Shown here: one piece after another, positions 4,963-9,447 of the stretch
Layout of the letters: each line of letters begins with the position of its first letter
Numbering within the stretch: the first letter of the stretch is position 1
Assembly: GCA_001873665.1 (NCBI GenBank)
Contig: MNZO01000042.1
Coordinates: forward strand, 1-9,447
Reading direction: 5' to 3'
Origin: Candidatus Shapirobacteria bacterium CG2_30_35_20
Lineage (GTDB): Bacteria > Patescibacteriota > Microgenomatia > UBA12405
Length of the DNA stretch: 9,447 nucleotides
Made by a program: the position numbers and the translations under genes
Notes under the pieces: model-generated
The model's input: the letters and a program-made list of their open reading frames with translations, nothing else
What the model was told of the DNA's origin: nothing
Database searches by the model: none

Positions 4963-5202
4963 ATGGAGATTCGTTGTCATTTTGGTTCAAATGATTACTT
5001 CAGCCCAATAGTAATTGATGCTAATTTAGAAAGTATAGATTTACCAGATAATGGAATCACTCCAATTAAAAAATTTGTTCGTTGTCCTGGTTACATCTTT
5101 GCAAAAGGTGCGGAAGAGGAAAAATTTGTCCAAATAATAACAAGAAGGGGTACTCCTGCTTCAATATTTGGTTGTGACATCGAACAAACACAAGCTAAGT
5201 AA
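4963..5202 (+). CDS. Hypothetical 79-aa protein
   Basis: Small soluble protein, probably mainly beta, with cysteines at residues 5, 41 and 70 (IRCHF, VRCPG, FGCDI) but no recognisable motif or membrane segment. It is supported as a gene by a perfect TATAAT six bases before its ATG and by a balanced protein composition. It lies between the Cys-rich repressor, divergent, and rubrerythrin, 43 nt downstream in the same direction. A role in the metal or redox response is a guess from context. I do not recognise the family. Confidence 0.65.
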   Translation: MEIRCHFGSNDYFSPIVIDANLESIDLPDNGITPIKKFVRCPGYIFAKGAEEEKFVQIITRRGTPASIFGCDIEQTQAK

Positions 5203-5245
5203 TCATATTTTGGATTATTAACGGGAAATAATATAGACTAAGGAC

Positions 5246-5803
5246 ATGAATCAAACACAACAAAATTTACTAAAGGCGTTTGCGGGGGAATCACAGGCAC
5301 GAAATAAATATACAACTTTTGCCAAGATGGCGAGAAAAGAAAATTTGGAATGGATTGCCCGGGTGTTTGAAGAGACTGCGGAAAACGAGCGAATACATGC
5401 CGAGGAGTTGTTTGAATTGATTACTGAAAAAGTTGAATTGATTGGTAGTTTGAGAATAGAACCTTTTGCCAAAACATCAGATAATTTGAAGATGGCGGCT
5501 GAAGGGGAAAAATATGAAGCACTGACAATGTATCCGAATTTTGAAGAGCAGGCTAAGGTAGATGGCGATGTCGAGGCAATAAGATTGTTTGGAAATTTGA
5601 AAAATGTGGAGGCACAACACGAGGAAAGATATATCATAATTTCGGGAAAATTGGACAATAAAAGCTTATATGACAGCGAAACCGAATTAACTTGGAAATG
5701 CGTAAATTGTGGCAATATTTATGTGGGAACAAAACCGCCAGCAACTTGCCCTGTGTGTAAAAAGCCATTTACATGGTATATGCCGTTAAACCTAGTAAAA
5801 TAA
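5246..5803 (+). CDS. rbr: Rubrerythrin
   Basis: 185-aa rubrerythrin, a cytoplasmic non-haem iron peroxidase that reduces hydrogen peroxide to water. The N-terminal ferritin-like four-helix domain shows all expected di-iron ligand motifs: GESQARNKY with E15, ENERIHAEEL, GEKYEALTMYP, and EAQHEERY. The C-terminal rubredoxin domain has Cys 152, 155, 168 and 171 (WKCVNCGNIY and TCPVCKKPF) for an Fe(Cys)4 centre that passes electrons to the di-iron site. Length is normal and the gene is intact. The ATG at 5246 lies 8 nt after a weak -10 (TATAGA, 5232-5237) without a properly spaced Shine-Dalgarno. It indicates an anaerobic or microaerobic organism that needs peroxide defence. Confidence 0.95.
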   Translation: MNQTQQNLLKAFAGESQARNKYTTFAKMARKENLEWIARVFEETAENERIHAEELFELITEKVELIGSLRIEPFAKTSDNLKMAAEGEKYEALTMYPNFEEQAKVDGDVEAIRLFGNLKNVEAQHEERYIIISGKLDNKSLYDSETELTWKCVNCGNIYVGTKPPATCPVCKKPFTWYMPLNLVK

Positions 5804-5862
5804 TTTCCAATTTCCAAATTGACAATTTCCAAACAAATTCCAAATAACAAATTACAAAATAC
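5804..5862 (+). repeat. AATTTCC-type AT repeat before and into the sigma gene
   Basis: Degenerate tandem copies of AATTTCC/CAAATTCC fill the space after rubrerythrin and run into the first codons of the sigma-factor frame. They end in CAAATAACAAATTACAAAA. A closely similar CAAATAACAAATTA stretch appears at 6426-6439. Such short AT repeats are a familiar feature of Patescibacteria-type genomes. Confidence 0.6.
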
Positions 5863-6396
5863 TATTTCTGACGAGGAAATTATAAAAATGGTGGTAGCGG
5901 GTGATGAGGAAAAGTATGGGAAAATTATTTCACGATACGAAAAGAGATTAAAGGGTTTTATTAAAAAATTGATTGGTAATAATTTAGAAGTTGATGATAT
6001 TGTGGAAGATAGCTTGATTCTTGCATATCAGAACCTGAGGGGGTTTGATGCCAAGCAGCAATTTAGTAGCTGGATACTGCGCATTGCCCATAATAAAACA
6101 GTTGATTATATAAAAAAGAAAAAACCAAAGCTCGTCGGGGACGACGAAATTACGAATTACGAATTACGAATGAAAACAAAAGTATAATTGAAGAATTAGA
6201 AATTAAAGATGAAGACAAAAAAGAAATACATAATGCTATAAATAAATTAGAGTTAAAATATAAAGAGGTAATTATTCTTTATTTTTTTGAAGAGAAGAGT
6301 TATGAGGAAATTTCGGATATATTACACACAACGGTTAGTAATGTGGGGGTAATGTTAAATAGGGCAAAAACAAAACTAAAACAATTTTTAATTTAA
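5819..6396 (+). pseudogene. ECF-type sigma-70 family factor, frameshifted
   Basis: The first frame carries sigma region 2 (EIIKMVVAGDEEKYGKIISR, VDDIVEDSLILAYQNLRGF, FSSWILRIAHNKTVDYIKKK), which binds core polymerase and the -10 element. It ends at TAA 6185-6187. The second frame, from about 6172, carries region 4 (IKDEDKKEIHNAINKLELKY, KEVIILYFFEEKSYEEISDI, then VGVMLNRAKTKLKQFLI), which binds the -35 element. The break lies in the inter-domain linker, at a hairpin plus 7-bp tandem repeat. No ATG precedes region 2; the only start is a TTG (5819) inside a repeat, so the original start may be lost. The next gene may encode its partner. Frame slippage in the linker could still allow expression, but that is untested. 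Confidence 0.85.
6132..6171 (+). repeat. Hairpin plus AATTACG x3 inside the sigma gene
   Basis: TCGTCG (6132-6137), loop GGGA, CGACGA (6142-6147) forms a GC-rich hairpin in AT-rich surroundings. It is followed immediately by three perfect copies of AATTACG (6148-6168) and a partial copy AAT. It sits exactly in the linker where the sigma reading frame changes, so it looks like an inserted repeat element. Confidence 0.65.
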
Positions 6397-6440
6397 AATT
6401 TTTAATTTTTAATCAATTTTTAATGTCAAATAACAAATTA
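6397..6440 (+). repeat. TTTTTAAT-type AT repeat between sigma and membrane gene
   Basis: Repeats of the form AATTTTTAATTTTTAATCAATTTTT follow the sigma stop and run into the start of the next gene, whose first codons (MSNNKL) lie in the CAAATAACAAATTA unit also found at 5838-5851. The same TTTTTAATCAATTTT block occurs at 8555-8570. Confidence 0.5.
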
Positions 6441-6809
6441 ATCAATAAAATAAAGTCCGGGGAAGTGAAAATGAGACCGAGGTGGGAATTTACTTTGAAA
6501 AAGTGGAGTAAAATTGGAGCTTGGTTGGGAATGGTGGGACTGGTGGTGGTGGGGATAACGGGAATTACTTATTTCTTGGAAATATATAGATTTGAGGAAT
6601 TAAATGAATTTGGTGATTTGGGCTGGCAAATATTTTATGAGGATTTTCCTTATCTGTGGGGAGTTACAGCCATTGTTTGTTTAATTTTAGGGTGTTTGGT
6701 ACTGATTAATATTGGACAAAACTACAAAAAATCATGGCAAAAAAATTTGGTGTCGATGCTGGGGATAATAATAATTTTGACTATTGCAGCTCTGTTTCTA
6801 ACTCACTAA
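6423..6809 (+). CDS. Small integral membrane protein, possible anti-sigma partner
   Basis: 128-aa protein with a short cytoplasmic N-terminus (LINKIKSGEVKMRPRWEFTL) and three hydrophobic segments: about residues 33-53 (IGAWLGMVGLVVVGITGITY), 78-96 (LWGVTAIVCLILGCLVLINI) and 109-126 (LVSMLGIIIILTIAALFL). It lies 26 nt after the sigma factor in the same direction. A short basic segment with a MRPRW motif just before membrane helices, next to an ECF sigma gene, suggests a membrane anti-sigma or sensor. No zinc anti-sigma motif is visible, so this rests on position only. ATG 6471 (MRPRW) is an alternative start without the repeat-encoded residues. The 3' end overlaps the lipoprotein gene on the other strand by 29 nt. 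Confidence 0.8.
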   Translation: MSNNKLINKIKSGEVKMRPRWEFTLKKWSKIGAWLGMVGLVVVGITGITYFLEIYRFEELNEFGDLGWQIFYEDFPYLWGVTAIVCLILGCLVLINIGQNYKKSWQKNLVSMLGIIIILTIAALFLTH

Positions 6810-7050
6810 AGTCGTTGTCAACAAAAGAATCATCTGAACCTAATTCTTTTAACATTTCTTCATCTGTTTGATCTGATTTTTCTTCGGTGATTTTTTGATC
6901 GATTTTGTCATCAACTTTGTTTTGAATTTCGACAGCTTTGTCAAGAATTTTGGTTTTTAGTTCGTCTTTGATACCGCAAGCGGAAAGAGTAAATATCGAT
7001 AACAGGAAAACGACAACCGATAACCGAGAAATTGAGGATGATTTGTTCAT
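6781..7050 (-). CDS. Small acidic lipoprotein
   Basis: 89 aa from the ATG at 7050, chosen over an upstream ATG at 7065 because a -10 box occupies that region and ends 6 nt before 7050. The N-terminus is a lipoprotein signal: basic start, hydrophobic LSVVVFLLSIFTLSAC, with LSAC as the lipobox and lipidated Cys. The mature part is about 64 residues, helical and very acidic (DKIDQKITEEKSDQTDEEML), with no known domain. It probably sits on the outer face of the membrane. The function is unknown. Confidence 0.75.
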   Translation of the reverse strand: MNKSSSISRLSVVVFLLSIFTLSACGIKDELKTKILDKAVEIQNKVDDKIDQKITEEKSDQTDEEMLKELGSDDSFVDNDFSELETELQ

Positions 7051-7056
7051 GCTTAA

Positions 7057-7085
7057 AATATACACCCCCCAATGGGGGATGTCTA
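7057..7085 (-). promoter_or_regulatory. Lipoprotein promoter with GC palindrome in the spacer
   Basis: Minus-strand TAGACA (7080-7085), 17-bp spacer, TATATT (7057-7062), with the predicted start exactly at the ATG (7050). The spacer is filled by CCCCCATTGGGGG (7066-7078; 5-bp arms, 3-nt loop), which stands out in this AT-rich DNA. It could be an operator between -35 and -10. Because it follows the stop of the upstream gene (7094) and precedes a T-rich stretch, it could instead act as a transcription terminator hairpin. Confidence 0.5.
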
Positions 7086-7093
7086 GAGATTTT

Positions 7094-7615
7094 TTAACGA
7101 GCCTTGATGATTAATCGAAGAGTGTCGGCCAACACTTGTCTCATAGTTTTAATATCTGACTGCAACGACTTGGCTAAAACTTTTAACTCAGGAGTGAGTT
7201 TTAAGGGGGTGTCAGAGGTGAGAATAAGTGATGTTTTGGCATCAAAGGCGGCTAGATCAGTTTTGTATTTGACATCACTAAAAGTAGCAAATTTCGCCTT
7301 GGCTTGGGTGTTGTTTCCTTTGGCTAGCCTGGCTTCAATTTTAGCCTTAAGTTTGAGGGTATTTTTGTACCGACTGATTATTCCCTACCGTAAACGCTTG
7401 AGTATGGCTTGGGCTCTGGTTCTTTTGGTCTCAAGTTTTTGGTTTCGACGTTCAAGCTTGACTTCACTTTTGGTTTCGATTTTGGTGTTGATTTTCTCAT
7501 TTTTTAATTCGGATCGAAAATTAAGAAAATTGCCCAAAATAGCCTGAGAAGGGATTGGAGAAAATAAGGTAACTAGCAAAAAGAGACTGAAAACGAATAT
7601 GTTTGATTTTTTCAT
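7094..7615 (-). pseudogene. Secreted coiled-coil protein with in-frame TAG
   Basis: The 173-codon frame begins with a clear Sec signal peptide (KKSNIFVFSLFLLVTLFSPI, cleavage after SQA). A long, highly charged helical region follows (ETKSEVKLERRNQKLETKRT), then KLKAKIEARLAKGNNTQAKA and a C-terminal helix (SLQSDIKTMRQVLADTLRLI). A TAG at 7385-7387 interrupts the frame after ILKRLR. The protein continues in the same frame with the same style, so a single-base nonsense change is the simplest view. Helical secreted proteins of this layout seem common in Patescibacteria-type genomes, function unknown. As read, only a 76-aa precursor would be made. A 147-codon open frame on the opposite strand is a shadow. 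Confidence 0.75.
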
Positions 7616-7660
7616 AAAAAATAAATTAATAATGAGTTAATAGGGATACGAGTGAAAAAA

Positions 7661-8524
7661 TTATTTATTACAGGCAAGTTGACATTTGGGGCAAAAGAAA
7701 GTGCCACGACCAGCGATGACAGTGCGTAAAATTTTTGTTTTACAGATAAGACAGGGTTCCCCTGCCCGTTGGTAAACACGAAAGAAAAATTGATTGTTGC
7801 CAGAACTGCCGTCGGGGCGGATGTATTTGTTGTCTTTCATGGTTGAGCCACCAGCTAATATTGATTGTTTCATGATGGATAATAAAGCGCGGTGGAGCTT
7901 TAGCGCGGTAGTGCGATTGATTTTGTTTGATGGAGTGGTGGGGTGGATTTTGGATAGAAATAGAGCATCGTTGGCATAAATATTGCCAATGCCAGCGAAA
8001 AAATGTTGATCGAGTAAAACTGATTTGACTGGTCGACTAGATCGCTGGAGTTGATTATATAAATAGTCAGGGGTAAATTTTGGATCTAAAATGTCGAGGC
8101 CTAAATTAGACTGGAAGCGCGATAGCGCGTTAGCGCTGAAGACTTGTACCCAGCCAAATTTGCGTTGGTCGTTGAAATAAATCTCCCCCTGACCCCCTCT
8201 TTGACAAGAGGGGGAAAACTTTATTATTAACCTTGTAGATTTATTTGGATATTTATCAAATTTAGTGGGATGCCCCAACATGGTGTTGCCAAGAATTAAT
8301 TGGCCGGTCATTTTGAGATGGATGAGTAATATTTTGCCGTTACTGAGGTAAATTGAGAGTTGTTTGCCGATGCGAGAAAATTTTATTATTTTTTGATTTA
8401 TTACATCTTTGGTGTCACCAATAAATGATTTTTTGTTAAGAATTTCTAAATTAGTAATCGTTTGATTTAATAATTTATCTTCTAGAAAAATTTTCACTAC
8501 TTCAACTTCGGGGAGTTCGGGCAT
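7661..8524 (-). CDS. mutM: Formamidopyrimidine-DNA glycosylase
   Basis: 287-aa Fpg/MutM, a bifunctional base-excision repair enzyme that removes oxidised purines such as 8-oxoguanine and nicks the abasic site. The N-terminus MPELPEVE supplies the catalytic Pro2 and Glu3. K54 (RIGKQL) is at the conserved lysine, HLKMTGQL is the next conserved block, and the H2TH segment includes FFAGIGNIYANDALF. The C-terminal zinc finger has Cys 258, 261, 278 and 281, with R273 in AGRGTFFCP contacting DNA. Every key residue is present. Residues about 102-112 (SPSCQRGGQGE) come from an inserted GC-rich palindrome in a surface loop before IYFNDQRKFGW. The gene should remain functional because the insertion keeps the frame. 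Confidence 0.97.
   Translation of the reverse strand: MPELPEVEVVKIFLEDKLLNQTITNLEILNKKSFIGDTKDVINQKIIKFSRIGKQLSIYLSNGKILLIHLKMTGQLILGNTMLGHPTKFDKYPNKSTRLIIKFSPSCQRGGQGEIYFNDQRKFGWVQVFSANALSRFQSNLGLDILDPKFTPDYLYNQLQRSSRPVKSVLLDQHFFAGIGNIYANDALFLSKIHPTTPSNKINRTTALKLHRALLSIMKQSILAGGSTMKDNKYIRPDGSSGNNQFFFRVYQRAGEPCLICKTKILRTVIAGRGTFFCPKCQLACNK
8116..8137 (-). repeat. AGCGCG triple repeat inside mutM
   Basis: On the plus strand three units AGCGCG-AT, AGCGCG-TT, AGCGCT follow each other, with outer arms AGCGC/GCGCT. They encode the variable segment SANALSRF of MutM. The related motif TTAGCGCGGT occurs at 7900-7909 within the same gene. It may be a second in-frame repeat or simple codon choice. Confidence 0.4.
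8183..8217 (-). repeat. GC-rich palindromic element inserted in mutM
   Basis: CCCCCTCTT (8193-8201), loop TGAC, AAGAGGGGG (8206-8214) is a perfect 9-bp-arm hairpin, preceded by CTCCCCCTGA. It is far more GC-rich than the surrounding gene and encodes the loop SPSCQRGGQGE, which is not part of the usual MutM pattern. It resembles palindromic elements that spread within coding genes without breaking the frame, such as those described in Rickettsia. Confidence 0.7.
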
Positions 8525-8660
8525 ATAAAAACAAATTTACAATTTTTAATTCTTAATTTTTAATCAATTTTAAATGTCTAATATCTTAATTTTTAAACAT
8601 TAGATATTTTTAAATTAGAAATTGATTATAAATTATAAATTTTAAATTAAAAATTATATT
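8525..8660. repeat. AT-only repeat spacer between ABC gene and mutM
   Basis: This stretch is almost pure A/T, built from TTTTTAAT, AATTTTTAATC and ATAAATTATAAATTTTAAATT units. An imperfect inverted repeat is centred near 8597, with TCTAATATCT and ATTAGATAT on its two sides. There is no coding frame. It may serve as a transcription end for the upstream gene or as a repeat-insertion site. No clear promoter for mutM is visible in it. Confidence 0.55.
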
Positions 8661-9447
8661 TTAAATGAGATCATCGAGATCAACAGTGGAGACGGTTTGG
8701 TTTTTGGCGAGGCGTTGCAGGCCAACGAGCATATCGGTCAACGAATCTTTGATACTGGAAAGAGAATTTAAAAGAACTTGAGTTTGGGTGACATATCCAA
8801 CAATAAGTACTACGTCAGAAACTTGCTTATCACCTATGGTTACAAGATATATTAAATAAAGCAAGATGGTTGAATAAAAAATTACGGCGGTATTTTGGAG
8901 TAGAGACCATTCGACATGACCCCAATTGGCGACTCGGCGAAAATGGCGAGACCATGACTTTTGCTCCAAATCAAAATCGTTACTGTCTTGAAGTTTGGCA
9001 TAATAAGTTTCGGTATGAGTATTTAAAATATTCTTAAGATGGGCATAATGTTGGGTGGTATATGTATCAATGGCAATATAGATAAAAACATAGGCAAAGT
9101 TGAGGATAAATACCCGAAAATCGAGAAAAAATAAAATAGGAGGGATAAGGGTGAGAGAAACAATGGAATCAATACCTGGTTGTTTGATTAAATTTAAGGT
9201 GACCGATGAGGCGTCGGCAAAATTACGAATTGATTGGACGATTTCATGACGCTCAAGCTTGGTATTGGTTTTTAAATCGGAGAGGAAAAAGTTATGGATA
9301 TCAAAAGAAATGGAGGCAATTTCGTATTCAAGTTTAGTGATAGAACGAAGGCGGAGAAAATTGTCGACAATACGGACAACAAATATCCAAATTAGTGCCC
9401 AAAAGATATTAATAAAGGGTGATTTGGCCTCGAGAAGGCCAACAACA
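8661..9447 (-). CDS. ABC-exporter-like transmembrane domain, C-terminal part
   Basis: 262 residues are visible, and the N-terminus lies beyond the window. It has several hydrophobic helices (INIFWALIWIFVVRIV, ISLTLIPPILFFLDF-type, VIFYSTILLYLIYLVTIG) separated by long charged helices such as LRLRSITKLEYEIASISFDI. It ends with VSDVVLIVGYVTQTQVLLNS and DSLTDMLVGLQRL. This is the order of helices 3-6 of an ABC exporter membrane domain just before the ATPase domain. Here, however, the frame stops after VDLDDLI at TAA 8661-8663, and no Walker A or ABC signature follows in any frame before mutM. Either the ATPase is a separate gene upstream, outside the window, or this is a lone membrane domain. 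Confidence 0.75.
   Translation of the reverse strand, partial: VVGLLEAKSPFINIFWALIWIFVVRIVDNFLRLRSITKLEYEIASISFDIHNFFLSDLKTNTKLERHEIVQSIRNFADASSVTLNLIKQPGIDSIVSLTLIPPILFFLDFRVFILNFAYVFIYIAIDTYTTQHYAHLKNILNTHTETYYAKLQDSNDFDLEQKSWSRHFRRVANWGHVEWSLLQNTAVIFYSTILLYLIYLVTIGDKQVSDVVLIVGYVTQTQVLLNSLSSIKDSLTDMLVGLQRLAKNQTVSTVDLDDLI

Noticed and set aside
5251..5715. 154-codon minus-strand open frame opposite rubrerythrin
   Set aside because: It is a shadow of a fully conserved gene, with low-complexity Ser/Phe-rich composition.
3245..7387. Stop-codon reassignment as the reason for the in-frame TAA and TAG
   Set aside because: TAA and TAG both end other intact genes here, such as rubrerythrin and brnA, and TGA ends vapB and higA. 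The standard code therefore applies.
7104..7547. 147-codon plus-strand open frame
   Set aside because: Although uninterrupted, it is opposite a protein with a clear signal peptide and coiled coil. Its Leu/Ser-rich composition is the expected mirror image.
8116..8137. HIP1-like octamer repeat
   Set aside because: The AGCGCG units resemble but do not contain GCGATCGC, and only one cluster is present.
1..9447. CRISPR array, tRNA, rRNA or insertion-sequence transposase
   Set aside because: No regularly spaced long direct repeats, no cloverleaf-like sequence with a TTC-type T-loop, and no transposase motifs were seen on either strand.

Overview
The window is AT-rich, densely packed DNA dominated by small genes. 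It looks like a Patescibacteria (CPR)-type genome. This is inferred from style, not from a marker: short AT repeat families (AATTTCC, AATTACG and TTTTTAAT types) sit between and inside genes, a GC-rich palindrome is inserted in frame in mutM, and many genes are very short or broken. The standard code fits, because TAA, TAG and TGA all end genes.

Left part (1-3400): a defence/metal regulatory island. It holds a response-regulator stub joined to an ArsR-like mini-gene, a BlaI/CopY-type repressor, and three toxin-antitoxin modules (VapBC, BrnTA, HigBA). It also holds a HAD phosphatase remnant and a membrane-anchored cupredoxin gene. The BlaI gene and the cupredoxin gene carry nearly identical promoter-operators, matching at 19 of 21 positions, so the repressor very likely controls both itself and the cupredoxin, although the TA modules lie between them. 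The cupredoxin gene has a one-base frameshift. The HigB toxin has lost its start codon and carries an in-frame stop, while its antitoxin is intact.

Middle part (3400-6810): a two-gene operon of unknown function. Then comes a second BlaI-type repressor with a Cys-rich N-terminus and a one-base frameshift, divergent from a small unknown gene. Rubrerythrin follows, then an ECF-type sigma factor disrupted by a hairpin/7-bp-repeat insertion, and a small membrane protein that may be its partner.

Right part (6780-9447, minus strand): a lipoprotein, a secreted coiled-coil protein with an in-frame TAG, formamidopyrimidine-DNA glycosylase (mutM) carrying an inserted palindromic repeat, an AT-repeat spacer, and the C-terminal part of an ABC-exporter-like membrane domain with no ATPase domain after it.

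Two themes cross the window. First, promoter-proximal genes lack Shine-Dalgarno sites and have their -10 box 5-8 nt from the start codon, which predicts leaderless mRNAs, whereas several downstream operon genes have Shine-Dalgarno sites. Second, five genes are disrupted (three frameshifts and two genes with in-frame stops). The cause is either real decay or sequence error, and raw reads would decide.
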